Source: Geminicoccaceae bacterium
Lineage (GTDB): Bacteria > Pseudomonadota > Alphaproteobacteria > Geminicoccales > Geminicoccaceae
Reading direction: 5' to 3'
Assembly: GCA_020638465.1 (NCBI GenBank)
Contig: JACKIM010000001.1
Location: forward strand, 2,054,501 to 2,118,500
Length of the DNA: 64,000 bases
This document shows positions 44,844 through 53,403 of this stretch, one piece after another. Under the pieces are notes generated by a model. It searched no databases. It was not told the DNA's origin and saw only the letters and a list, made by a program, of their open reading frames with translations. The translations under genes were made by a program, and so were the position numbers. Position 1 is the first letter of the stretch. Every line of letters starts with the position of its first letter.

Positions 44844-45896
44844 ATGGCCGACAAGAAAGAAAATATTGAAGTCACAAGCGCTGCCCGCCTGTCCGTGGCG
44901 CCCATGATCGACTGGACGACGCGGCACTGCCGGTATTTCCACCGTCTCATCGCTCCGCGCGCCCTGCTCTATACGGAGATGATCACTTCGGGTGCGATCA
45001 TTCACGGCGGCTGCGAACGTTTCCTCGCCCACGATCCGGCCGAACACCCTCTCGCGCTGCAGCTTGGCGGTTCCGATCCGCGCGATCTGCATGAAGCCAC
45101 GCGCCTGGCCGGTCGTTTTTCGTTCGACGAGATCAACCTCAACGTCGGTTGTCCCTCCGATCGCGTGCAGAGCGGCCGTTTTGGCGCCTGCCTGATGGCC
45201 GAACCCGACCTGGTCGCCGACATCGCCGGTGCCATGATCGAGGCCACGGATGCGCCCGTCACCATCAAGACCCGCATAGGCATCGACAATGCACCCGTTC
45301 CCGACATGCTCTTCGAACTTGTCGACAAGGCTGCCCGCCGCGGTGTCCGCCGCTTCATCGTCCATGCCCGCCAGGCATGGCTCAAGGGGCTGAGCCCGAA
45401 GGAAAATCGCGAAATTCCGCCCCTGCGCCACGGGATTGTCCACGATCTCAAGCGCCGGTATCCCGATCTCACCATCATCGTCAATGGCGGTATCGCGAGT
45501 CCTGAAGCGGCCCTCCGGTTCGTCCGCAATCTCGACGGTGTCATGATCGGCCGCAAGGCCTATCATGAGCCCATGAGCCTCGCCGCCTTCGAGCGAACCC
45601 TCTTTCGGGAAGCTGTCGCCGACCCGATGCCATCTCCGCATGAAATCGTCCGGCGGATGGCCGACTATGCCGGGCGGCAATGCGATGCCGGTACGCCTGT
45701 CCGTGCCATTGCCCGCCACATGCTTGGCCTGTTCGCCGGCCGGCGGGGCGCCAGGGCCTGGCGCCGCCATCTCGGCGAACGCATGCACGAGCCCACCGCC
45801 GGCCCCGAAATCCTTCTCGATGCCGCCGCGTTCGTGTCGGAAGATGAAACGCATGAAATCCCGAGCGGAAGACAGGGGGAAATGGCTTGCCCCTGA
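44844..45896 (+). CDS. dusA: tRNA dihydrouridine synthase A
   Basis: FMN-dependent enzyme of 350 residues that reduces uridine to dihydrouridine in the D-loop of tRNA. It starts with the DusA block LSVAPMIDWTTRHCRYFHRL near residue 16, has the catalytic Cys103 in LNVGCPSDRVQSGRFGACLM, and the phosphate-binding VNGGIASPEAA and GVMIGRKAY stretches later. The length is normal for DusA. ATG 44844 is the best start; the frame extends upstream without family similarity. It is a housekeeping gene at the right border of the catabolic block, and a strong hairpin follows its stop. Confidence 0.94.
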   Translation: MADKKENIEVTSAARLSVAPMIDWTTRHCRYFHRLIAPRALLYTEMITSGAIIHGGCERFLAHDPAEHPLALQLGGSDPRDLHEATRLAGRFSFDEINLNVGCPSDRVQSGRFGACLMAEPDLVADIAGAMIEATDAPVTIKTRIGIDNAPVPDMLFELVDKAARRGVRRFIVHARQAWLKGLSPKENREIPPLRHGIVHDLKRRYPDLTIIVNGGIASPEAALRFVRNLDGVMIGRKAYHEPMSLAAFERTLFREAVADPMPSPHEIVRRMADYAGRQCDAGTPVRAIARHMLGLFAGRRGARAWRRHLGERMHEPTAGPEILLDAAAFVSEDETHEIPSGRQGEMACP

Positions 45897-45917
45897 CTTC
45901 CCGTCGGGCTCGTGGAT

Positions 45918-45951
45918 GGCGGGTGGCCGGAGGAAATTCCGGCCACCTGCC
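45918..45951. terminator. Long hairpin with GAAA loop between convergent genes
   Basis: Bases 45918-45932 pair with 45937-45951 over 15 positions (two G-U pairs), closed by the loop GAAA. It lies between the dusA stop and the 3' end of the GH26-like gene, so it can serve as the end of both transcripts. There is no clear U-run, so it may act as an RNA-protecting 3' structure. Confidence 0.7.
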
Positions 45952-45972
45952 TTGCCGGCATAAGCGCTTTGA

Positions 45973-47193
45973 TCAGTACAGCGACTTGTACATCGCGCTC
46001 GATTTCGGATTGTAGTTTTCCGGAAGGATCAGGTAGACCGTCGGATCACCACTCGTGCAGTTGAAATAGGATTCGTAGGCCAGATTGGCCGAATTGCGCT
46101 TGAAGAACTCGAACATGTTCCTGACGAACAGATCGTTGTCACCGTTACCCTGGTAATAGGACGTATCGCCGCGATTGGTGATGCCCCACTCGCTGACGGC
46201 GAGTTTCTTGCCGCGGCTCTTGGCGAAATTCAGCCATGTCTCGATGCCCTCGGGGTTCTTTGCCGTTCCCTTCCGGGAGCTTTCGTCCCACTTCGCCTGG
46301 GTCCTGTTGTCCAGGTCCCGGTCGTAATAGCTGAGGCCGATATAGTCGACGAAGGCATTGCCGGGGTAGAGATCGGCCGCTGTCCTGTTGAAGCGGGTCC
46401 TCTTGCCGTTGTGCCAGTCGAACTTGAGCTGCGGGGACACCGCGCGCATCTTCCTCACGATCCGCCTGTAGCACTGCTTGTAGCTGTTCACGCCATAGTC
46501 GGCGATCCACGGATAGCTCTGGAGGTTGGCCTCCCAGCCAAGGCGCAGGACGATGTCGCCCAGTCCGCGACCTTTCAGCAGGCTGGCGATCTTCGTGAAA
46601 TAGCTGTCGAACTGTCCCTTTGCGCAATTCCTGAGCTGTCCACGGTGCGACTCCGGCAACATCGGCAGGCCGATGGAAGGCAACGCACCGTTGTTCTTGG
46701 CGTTGATGAACTTGTTCATGTTCCCGCCGGAGAAATAGTTCATGATGTCGTTCCAGTCGCCGGTGTGCGGCGCCCAGCCGACGGATGCCGTGATCGGCGA
46801 GCCGCGCCACGATGCGGCCGTGGCCATGTCGGTGCAGGACATGCCGGAAAGCCAGCTCACTCCGCCGCCGCTCGATGATCCGCTGCCTCCGGACGACGTG
46901 CAGCCCGCGCGCTCCAGCTGTTCCTCATAGCGGGCCAGGCGATTGACGATCCATGTGGGCGGGGGAACCTTGCTGTACGCCTTGCGGCTTTTCAGGTCCT
47001 CGATCTGTGTGTTGATGAGGGCGCATATGGATGTGGCAACCTGGACAATATTGGTGTTGCCTGTCGCGAATGATGCACTTTTCGATATTGGAAGAGCATT
47101 GGCACTTCCACAGGAAAGGAAAAGCAATCCTGCAAAGAGCAAGGCAAATCCTTCATGAAAGGGTCTGCGGAGAATTGGTTTTTCACGGATCAT
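45973..47193 (-). CDS. Secreted GH26-like glycoside hydrolase (beta-mannanase superfamily)
   Basis: Exported protein of 406 residues. A signal peptide (hydrophobic core ALLFAGLLFLSCGSANA) is followed by a small helical region, a Gly/Ser linker at about 100-112 and a TIM-barrel domain. The likely acid/base Glu is at about 221 in LRLGWEAN and the nucleophile Glu at about 335 in LAVSEWGI, the pattern of GH26 and neighbouring clan A families. The polysaccharide attacked is uncertain (mannan, xylan or the cell's own exopolysaccharide). ATG 47193 is preceded by AGGTGG; a GTG at 47205 in frame is less likely. It stands alone. A serine at the SCGS site could also allow lipid anchoring at the cysteine (LFLSC). 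Confidence 0.85.
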   Translation of the reverse strand: MIREKPILRRPFHEGFALLFAGLLFLSCGSANALPISKSASFATGNTNIVQVATSICALINTQIEDLKSRKAYSKVPPPTWIVNRLARYEEQLERAGCTSSGGSGSSSGGGVSWLSGMSCTDMATAASWRGSPITASVGWAPHTGDWNDIMNYFSGGNMNKFINAKNNGALPSIGLPMLPESHRGQLRNCAKGQFDSYFTKIASLLKGRGLGDIVLRLGWEANLQSYPWIADYGVNSYKQCYRRIVRKMRAVSPQLKFDWHNGKRTRFNRTAADLYPGNAFVDYIGLSYYDRDLDNRTQAKWDESSRKGTAKNPEGIETWLNFAKSRGKKLAVSEWGITNRGDTSYYQGNGDNDLFVRNMFEFFKRNSANLAYESYFNCTSGDPTVYLILPENYNPKSSAMYKSLY

Positions 47194-47624
47194 GGAGAAT
47201 TCCACCTGATATGGACGTGTTGCGAAGTCAAGTTTTCGAAAGTTGATTTTTCACGATCGGATAGTGCACCGACAGGCAATTCCAACGCTGTTGAATCTGC
47301 CTTGTTCAAGGACGTTATAACTCCGGTTTTATCCCTGTATAGTGATAAAATTTCCGCATTATTTTTCGCATGGTTGAAGATGAAACAAGTGATCCCGGAA
47401 TTTTACCGGCATGTTGAAGGAATGCGGGATCATTCGTGTTGCAAGCGAGCGCGTGGCCGGCGGATCCGACAGGGTGCCTTCGGCGCGACTTGCCAAAAAA
47501 GGCGGTTCCAGCCAGCGCAACATGGTTCGAACGCGATGTTCCTTTCATGTCAGCGACTGTTTTCCGGATAAATAAGAAGATATTCCTTGACTCTCGTACT
47601 GCCCTTCCATCATAACCTCCCCCC
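47194..47624. other. AT-richer intergenic region upstream of the GH26-like gene
   Basis: About 430 bases with no convincing gene. It presumably holds the promoter of the GH26-like gene (minus strand). A 22-codon frame on the minus strand (47613-47545) has a strong GGGGGGAGG two to five bases before its ATGs but encodes nothing recognisable. Confidence 0.5.
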
Positions 47625-48413
47625 ATGTCTCACAACCCCGCCATGCCACCCCCCATATTGCCGCGCAAACTTGCCGGCCGGGTCTTTCGCTGGGGCGCAC
47701 CTCGATTCCTGAAGGTGTGCTGGCTGGTGGCGACCGGGCGGCGGGGGGTGCTGGCGGGGCCGGCGGTCCGGCTTGATGTGGCGGAGGTCGACGGGTTGGA
47801 ACATCTGCCGCATGTGGCAGGTGTCCTGTCGGCGATGCGGGCGGGACTATCCCCACATGGCGGTCATGGCCTCCGGGCGATCCTCCACCGCCTGCTGCTG
47901 TTCCACTCCCGCGACTGGTTCCGCCAGTTGCAGGACAACTCCCTGGCGCAATCCGTCGCTTCGGCGGATGGTGCCGAAAGGGCATGGCTGGATCGTGCCG
48001 GACGCAGGGGAATGGGGAATGTCATCACCTCGCTGCTGAAGTCGGTGGCCAGAGGGATCGACGTGCCGGATGTCTGCCCGGTGCCATGGTCGCTCACGAA
48101 GGACACTCCCGGGGCGGCGAAACCCGCAAGAACGAGGAAATCCCGCGGCGAGGAGGAAAGGCTCCGCGCAAGGGGACGGTCCCGCCTGCTCAAAAGTCTC
48201 CACGAGCATATCCTCGACGCGATGATGACGACCCCGCAGGCGGGTGCGTTCGCCATCTTTGCGCCGGACGAGTTGCGCCTGATCCGCGCGCTCCCGCCCG
48301 GCGATTTCCCCGACCTGCCGCCGCCGCCCGTGCGGCCGGTGTCGGCGAGGCGGCCGTTGCCGGTCTGCAAACCCCATCCGGTATTCGGAAAATCGCTCTC
48401 CGGCATCCCCTGA
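47625..48413 (+). CDS. Hypothetical protein, 262 residues
   Basis: Not recognised. The N-terminal 130 residues are rich in Arg, Leu and His with a predicted helical pattern (FLKVCWLVATGRRG, AILHRLLLFHSRDWFRQL); a central region is strongly basic (KSRGEEERLRARGRSRLLK); the C-terminus is proline-rich (LPPGDFPDLPPPPVRP). A GAFAIFAPDELRLIRALP stretch looks like a folded segment. No ribosome site precedes ATG 47625; indeed the opposite strand has one there. Competing open frames on the minus strand (47847-48424) look less protein-like. It may be a genuine lineage-specific gene or a false frame; I keep it at low confidence. Confidence 0.4.
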   Translation: MSHNPAMPPPILPRKLAGRVFRWGAPRFLKVCWLVATGRRGVLAGPAVRLDVAEVDGLEHLPHVAGVLSAMRAGLSPHGGHGLRAILHRLLLFHSRDWFRQLQDNSLAQSVASADGAERAWLDRAGRRGMGNVITSLLKSVARGIDVPDVCPVPWSLTKDTPGAAKPARTRKSRGEEERLRARGRSRLLKSLHEHILDAMMTTPQAGAFAIFAPDELRLIRALPPGDFPDLPPPPVRPVSARRPLPVCKPHPVFGKSLSGIP

Positions 48414-48489
48414 CGCCTTCGCACGGGGTTATTCTACAGTGGAAATTGTGGAATTTTGGGTTGTTTCCTGCCTTTCAACGGACCGGGGA

Positions 48490-49326
48490 TCAGGCCGCGA
48501 CTCGACGAAGTTGGAGAATTTCCCGAGCCTGATTGAAGTTGGCCACCGGGCGTTCGTATTTCTCGCAGAGCTCGACGACCCGTTTCACGAGCGCCGCGTT
48601 GGAGGGGGCGAGGGTGTGGCGGTCGAGGCGGACATTGTCTTCGAGGCCGGTCCGGGTATGGCCGCCGGCGGCGATGGCCCATTCGTTGACGACGATCTGG
48701 TTGGCGCCGATGCCGGCTGCACACCATTGGGCGTCGGGTGCGCGGGTCGCCATGGTCTGGACGTAGAAGTCGAAGACGGCCTTGTCGGCGGGCATGGCAT
48801 TCTTCACGCCCATGACGAATTGCACATAGAGCTTGCCGTGGAGGCCGCCGGCTTCGTGGCGGGCGATGGCCTGGAGAATGTGAGAGAGGTCGAAGGCCTC
48901 GATCTCGGGTGTGACCTCGTGGGCGATCATCTCGCTGGCGAGCCAGTCGACCAGGTCGGGCGGATTCTCGTAGACGCGGGTGGGAAAGTTGTTCGAGCCG
49001 ACGGAAAGCGAGGCCATGTCGGGCCGCAGGGACAGCATGCCGCCGCGTGCCTTGCCGGCACCGGAACGGCCACCGGTGGAGAACTGGACGATCATGCCGG
49101 GACAGTGCCTTTCCAGTCCCTCCTTCAGCAGCGCGAAGCGTGCCGGATCGGATGTCGGGGTCTCGTCGTCATTGCGGACGTGGCAATGGGCGATCGTGGC
49201 TCCTGCCTCGAAGGCTTCGTGGGTGCTCTCGACCTGTTCGGCGATGGTGATCGGCACGGCGGGATTGGCGGCCTTGGTCGGAACCGAGCCGGTGATCGCC
49301 ACGCAGATGATGCAGGGTCTGGTCAT
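48490..49326 (-). CDS. Beta-keto acid cleavage enzyme (BKACE, 3-keto-5-aminohexanoate cleavage family)
   Basis: Zinc enzyme of 278 residues that exchanges a beta-keto acid with acetyl-CoA to give acetoacetate and a new CoA ester. CVAITGSVPTKAANPAVP opens the barrel, zinc ligands are in AHCHVRND near residue 46-52, and FSTGGRSG, MASLSVGSNNFP and GIGANQIVVNEWAIAAGGH are typical. Known substrates include 3-keto-5-aminohexanoate (lysine fermentation) and dehydrocarnitine. It is the last gene of the serine/glycine and Pot-transporter operon, 97 bases after the binding-protein stop. No carnitine dehydrogenase is visible nearby, so the substrate is open. Confidence 0.92.
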   Translation of the reverse strand: MTRPCIICVAITGSVPTKAANPAVPITIAEQVESTHEAFEAGATIAHCHVRNDDETPTSDPARFALLKEGLERHCPGMIVQFSTGGRSGAGKARGGMLSLRPDMASLSVGSNNFPTRVYENPPDLVDWLASEMIAHEVTPEIEAFDLSHILQAIARHEAGGLHGKLYVQFVMGVKNAMPADKAVFDFYVQTMATRAPDAQWCAAGIGANQIVVNEWAIAAGGHTRTGLEDNVRLDRHTLAPSNAALVKRVVELCEKYERPVANFNQAREILQLRRVAA

Positions 49327-49423
49327 GGAACGGCCTTTCTCTGTCGTGTCGCGGTCCTGCCCGCATGCAGGTGGACGCGGCCTGCATACAGCGCGGCTGG
49401 TGCTGCATGCAGGCCGGCTGCGC

Positions 49424-50449
49424 CTATTTCTGCAGTTCGGTCCAGATGGCGGTATAGAATTGCTGGGCCTCGTCGCTGCAGGCGGGAGTGAACTTGCCGG
49501 CGGCCTTCAGATCGTCGGGGACGTTGATCTCGGGGGCGGTCTTCATGTCTTCGGGCATGAAGGCTTCCGAGCCGTCGATGCCGTTGGCATAGCGGGCGAA
49601 GGCCGAGATCATGGCCGCATTTTCGGGATCCATGATGAAGTTGAGGAAGAGCTTGGCGTTGTCGACATTCTTCGCATCGACAAGGATGGCGGCCGAATCC
49701 ATCCAGACGACATAACCTTCCTTCGGATAGCCATATTCGACATCGGGATTGTTCAGCCGGGCGCGGAAGGTCGAGCCGTTCCAGTTGACCGAGGCCATGA
49801 CGTCGCCGTTGGAGAGCTTTTCGGTCATGCCGTAATCCATGCTCATCCAGTGCGGCTTGGCGTTGACGAGCGCGTCGCGGGCCGCCTTCAGCTTGTCCTT
49901 GTCGGTGGTGCAGGGCTCGCCTCCGACATACATCAGTGCGAGCGCGACGACGTCCTGCATCTCCGGAACGACGTTGACCTTGCCGTCGAGTTCGGCCGGC
50001 GGGTCGAGCCAGATGGCCGAGGTGTTGATGTCGCCCTCGTAGGCCGAACGGTTGACGGCCACGCCGGTCGTACCCCACTGCCAGGGCACGGAGTAGCGGC
50101 GGCCGGGATCCCATTCGACGTCCTTCCACTGCTGCGACATGTTCTTGAAGTTTTCCATGTCCGGCACGCCGGCGTCGAGCAACAGGCCCTTTTCGATGTA
50201 AATGGGGATGTACTGGTGGGTGGGCACGACGATGTCGAACCCGTGCCCGCCCGCCTCGATCTTGGCGAGTGCCGTGGTGTTGCTGTCGTAGTCGGTGACC
50301 GTGACCTTGACGTCGTAGGCATCCTCGAACTTCTTGATAAGGTCAGGACTGGTATAGTTTCCCCAGTTGTAGATGTTGAGCTCGCCTTGCGCCCACGCAT
50401 GACCTGCGAGTGCGATGCCGATGGCGCTGGCCAGAAGCGGTGTTCGCAT
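49424..50449 (-). CDS. Pot-type ABC transporter substrate-binding protein
   Basis: Periplasmic binding protein of 341 residues of the PotD/PotF family. The signal peptide (MRTPLLASAIGIALAGHAWA) precedes GELNIYNWGNYTSPDLIKKFE, the classical polyamine-family opening; later VPYQWGT-like SVPWQWGTTGVAVNR and NDVMAS-like GDVMASVNW are present. The start is ATG 50449, with GGGAGGAG six bases upstream; a TTG two codons earlier is not needed. It follows the PotC-like permease after 63 bases. Polyamines, betaines or other cationic amines are possible ligands; the BKACE downstream points to an amine such as carnitine or a related compound. Confidence 0.93.
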   Translation of the reverse strand: MRTPLLASAIGIALAGHAWAQGELNIYNWGNYTSPDLIKKFEDAYDVKVTVTDYDSNTTALAKIEAGGHGFDIVVPTHQYIPIYIEKGLLLDAGVPDMENFKNMSQQWKDVEWDPGRRYSVPWQWGTTGVAVNRSAYEGDINTSAIWLDPPAELDGKVNVVPEMQDVVALALMYVGGEPCTTDKDKLKAARDALVNAKPHWMSMDYGMTEKLSNGDVMASVNWNGSTFRARLNNPDVEYGYPKEGYVVWMDSAAILVDAKNVDNAKLFLNFIMDPENAAMISAFARYANGIDGSEAFMPEDMKTAPEINVPDDLKAAGKFTPACSDEAQQFYTAIWTELQK

Positions 50450-50512
50450 GTTCAACTCCTCCCATGCCCGGCGACAGGGCCGGATCTGCCAATTCGATAT
50501 GGGGATCTGCGG

Positions 50513-51319
50513 TCATCCGCGCTTGCGCGTCAACAGGAAGAACGCCGTGAGCAACATCACGGTGAGTGCCAGAAGGGCGGTGGAGATCGCGTTGACCTCG
50601 GGCGTGACGGCCCGTCGCAACTGGCCCAGCATGTAGGTGGGCAGTGTGTCCTGACCCGCGGACTTGACGAACTCCGTGATGATCACGTCGTCGAGCGAGA
50701 TGACGAAGGCGAGCATCGCGCCGGCGATGATCCCTGGTGCGAGCAGGGGCAGTGTCACCCGGTAGAAGGCCCGCAAGGGCGTGGCGTAAAGGTCGGCCGC
50801 CGCCATTTCGAGCATGCGGTCCATGCCTTCCAGGCGGGCGCGGATGGGCAGGTAGGCAAATGGTATGCAAAAGGCGGAATGTGCCAAAATGAGATAGGCC
50901 AGTCCGGTGTAGCCGGTGACAACCTTGATCGACGCGAAGAAGATCAGCAGGGCGACGGCGGTGACGATCTCCGGCACCATCAGGGGTTGGTTGATCATCA
51001 CGTAGATGAAGGTGCGGCCGGGGAAGGCGGCGGTACGGGTCGTTCCCAGGGCGGCCATGGTCGCGACCGACGTGGCGATCGCGGCGGCACTGACGGCGAT
51101 GACAAGCGAACGCGCGGTGGCTTCCTGCACCTGCACGTTGGCCCAGGCGGCATCGTACCAGCGCCACGAGAATCCGCCCCATACGGCCACCGATTCCGAA
51201 GCATTGAAGGAATAGACGATGAGCGTGACGATGGGTGCATACAACATGACGAACGCCGCCATGGCGATTGTCGTGAAGCCGGGCAGCCCGGTGATGGAAA
51301 AGCGCCGGGGCTCAGCCAT
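50513..51319 (-). CDS. Pot-type ABC transporter permease, PotC-like
   Basis: Inner-membrane permease of 268 residues with six helices. The EAA loop is MDRMLEMAAADLYATPLRAFYRV near residue 165-187. It starts inside the end of the PotB-like gene (eight-base overlap). It pairs with that protein to form the channel above the ATPase. Confidence 0.93.
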   Translation of the reverse strand: MAEPRRFSITGLPGFTTIAMAAFVMLYAPIVTLIVYSFNASESVAVWGGFSWRWYDAAWANVQVQEATARSLVIAVSAAAIATSVATMAALGTTRTAAFPGRTFIYVMINQPLMVPEIVTAVALLIFFASIKVVTGYTGLAYLILAHSAFCIPFAYLPIRARLEGMDRMLEMAAADLYATPLRAFYRVTLPLLAPGIIAGAMLAFVISLDDVIITEFVKSAGQDTLPTYMLGQLRRAVTPEVNAISTALLALTVMLLTAFFLLTRKRG

Positions 51320-52208
51320 GACGTTCCTCTTTCGAGGATATTCTCACATAATAGACCAGTGCCACGCCGACGATAAGCAGCAGCAGCATGGACAGGGCCG
51401 AGCCCAACGGCCAGTTGCGGCCCTGGCCGAACTGGAGTTCGATGAAGTTGCCGATCATCATGTTCTTGCCGCCGCCGAGCACCCGTGGGGTGACGTAGGC
51501 ACCGAGCGAAGGGACGAACACGAGAATGGATCCGGCGATGATGCCGGGCCGCACGATGGGCAGGATAACCCGGCGCAACACCCGCCAGCGCGAGGCATAG
51601 AGGTCGTACCCGGCTTCGACCAGGCGGAAGTCGAAGCGGTCGATGGCTGCATACAGCGGCAGCACCATCAACGGCAGGTAGACGTAGACCATGCCGATCA
51701 GCACCGCCGTATCCGTATACAGGATCTGCAGCGGCTGATCGATGAGCCCGGCCCCGATCAGGGCCGAGTTCAGCAGGCCCTGGTTGCGGATCACCTCCAT
51801 GATCGCGAAGGTGCGGATCAGCAGGTTGGTCCAGAACGGGATGGTGATCAGGAAGAGCCAAAGGGGCCGCGCCCGCGGCGATCTCGTGGCGATGAACCAG
51901 GCCGTCGGGAAGCCGATGAGGAATGTCAACAATGTGGTAAGGAATGACAGCCGGGCCGAACGCCAGAAGATCGTCAGATGCGCGTCCGCAAGGGACACCG
52001 TGCCGTCGAAGATGTCGCGCTCGAAGAACACGCGGAACCACGCGTCGCCGGAGGGCTGCCAGACAACTCCGGAATATTCCCCAGGTGTCAAAAATGAATA
52101 TACTGCGACTATCGTCAGGGGGCCAGCCGCCCCCACGAGGAGAATGACCAGTGCGGGCGCGCTGAGCAACCAGCCATCCTTGCCGCCGTTGCCCCGGGCG
52201 GTGCCCAT
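51312..52208 (-). CDS. Pot-type ABC transporter permease, PotB-like
   Basis: Permease of 298 residues with six helices and a large first periplasmic loop (about residues 40-80). The EAA loop is RFDFRLVEAGYDLYASRWRVLRRV near residue 190-213. It begins one base after the ATPase stop and overlaps the PotC-like start, so the order is ATPase, PotB, PotC, PotD, as in the classical potABCD operon. Confidence 0.93.
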   Translation of the reverse strand: MGTARGNGGKDGWLLSAPALVILLVGAAGPLTIVAVYSFLTPGEYSGVVWQPSGDAWFRVFFERDIFDGTVSLADAHLTIFWRSARLSFLTTLLTFLIGFPTAWFIATRSPRARPLWLFLITIPFWTNLLIRTFAIMEVIRNQGLLNSALIGAGLIDQPLQILYTDTAVLIGMVYVYLPLMVLPLYAAIDRFDFRLVEAGYDLYASRWRVLRRVILPIVRPGIIAGSILVFVPSLGAYVTPRVLGGGKNMMIGNFIELQFGQGRNWPLGSALSMLLLLIVGVALVYYVRISSKEERHG

Positions 52209-52209
52209 G

Positions 52210-53352
52210 TCAGTCCTCCAGCACCCGGACGGCGCCGGGGGCGAAGGCTATGGCTACGGACGCACCGGGGGCGAGGCCGATGTCACCCGAGGGAGGGCTT
52301 GAGACGCGAGCCACCAATCCCGATCCGTCAGACAGCTTCAGATGGCAATGGGTTGCTGTTCCCGAATATATTGTTTCGCTGATTATCCCTCGAATACCTT
52401 CATTTGTTTCATCGGGAAGGATGACAATTTGTTCGGGGCGAATGGCGAGCGTGGAGCGACTGTTCTCCGCAGGTTGATTTTCCACATTCAGCGGCAATCT
52501 CTCCCCGTTGTTCAACAGGAAGGCGCCGCCGTTCACTGTCACTTCGAGGAAATTCGTCTCACCGATAAAGTCGGCGACAAAGCGATTGACCGGCTGGTTG
52601 TAGATCTCCCTCGGTCGACCAACCTGCAGCAGCCTGCCCTGACGCATCACGCCGATGCGATCAGACATCGTCAACGCCTCTTCCTGATCATGGGTGACGA
52701 AGATGAAGGTGATGCCGGTTTCGTGTTGCAACCTTTTGAGTTCGAGCTGCATTTCCTTGCGCAACTTGAGATCGAGCGCAGAGAGAGGTTCGTCCAGTAG
52801 CAGCACTTCGGGCGAGGGGGCCAGTGCTCGGGCCAGTGCCACCCGCTGCTGCTGCCCGCCGGAGAGCTGCTGCGGCCTGCGACCGGCCATGCTCTCCATC
52901 TGCACCAGTGCCAGCATGCGGTCGACCGTGCTGCGTATCTCGCCGCGCGGCCGGCCGAGCATCTCCAATCCGAAGGCGATATTCCCCGATACGGTCATAT
53001 GCGGGAACAGCGCATAGCTCTGGAACACCGTGTTGACCCGACGACGGTTGGGCGGATCTCCGGTGATATCCTCGCCGTTCAGGCGGATACTGCCCGATGT
53101 CGGTTGTTCGAACCCGGCGATCAGCCTCAACAGGGTGGTCTTGCCGCATCCGCTCGGTCCCAGAAGGGTGAAAAACTCTCCCTTGGCAATGGTCACGTCG
53201 ACATGGTCGAGTGCGCGGACGACATCGCCGGCCGACCCGTATTCCCTGCACGCCGCAAGCGCTTCCACCGCCGGCTTTTCCGCCACGACCCGTTGCCCCC
53301 GCCATGAACGACGCGTCGACTGCACCCGCTTTTTCCGCAAAAGGCAAGTCAT
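52210..53352 (-). CDS. Pot-type ABC transporter ATPase, PotA-like
   Basis: ATPase of up to 380 residues. Walker A GPSGCGKTT lies near residue 65-73, then VFQSYALFPHM, signature LSGGQQQRVALARAL and LLLDEPLSALD; a TOBE regulatory domain fills the last 100 residues (NQPAENSRSTLAIRPEQIV and following). The start is uncertain: ATG 53352 gives a basic 23-residue leader, while an in-frame GTG at 53286 gives a more typical N-terminus (VAEKPAVEALAACREYG). It lies 51 bases after glyA in the same direction. Confidence 0.92.
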   Translation of the reverse strand: MTCLLRKKRVQSTRRSWRGQRVVAEKPAVEALAACREYGSAGDVVRALDHVDVTIAKGEFFTLLGPSGCGKTTLLRLIAGFEQPTSGSIRLNGEDITGDPPNRRRVNTVFQSYALFPHMTVSGNIAFGLEMLGRPRGEIRSTVDRMLALVQMESMAGRRPQQLSGGQQQRVALARALAPSPEVLLLDEPLSALDLKLRKEMQLELKRLQHETGITFIFVTHDQEEALTMSDRIGVMRQGRLLQVGRPREIYNQPVNRFVADFIGETNFLEVTVNGGAFLLNNGERLPLNVENQPAENSRSTLAIRPEQIVILPDETNEGIRGIISETIYSGTATHCHLKLSDGSGLVARVSSPPSGDIGLAPGASVAIAFAPGAVRVLED

Positions 53353-53403
53353 TCGATCCGGAGAGACGGGCGCGGCCGCCGGCGCGGGGAAGCGTCGACC
53401 GGG

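Noticed and set aside
47440..47545. GGTTCGAAC resembling a tRNA T-loop
   Set aside because: No matching T-stem, anticodon arm or acceptor pairing around it.
48980..51376. 798-residue plus-strand frame opposite BKACE, PotD and PotC genes
   Set aside because: It spans three well supported minus-strand genes and their gaps; His/Asp/Gly-rich shadow composition.
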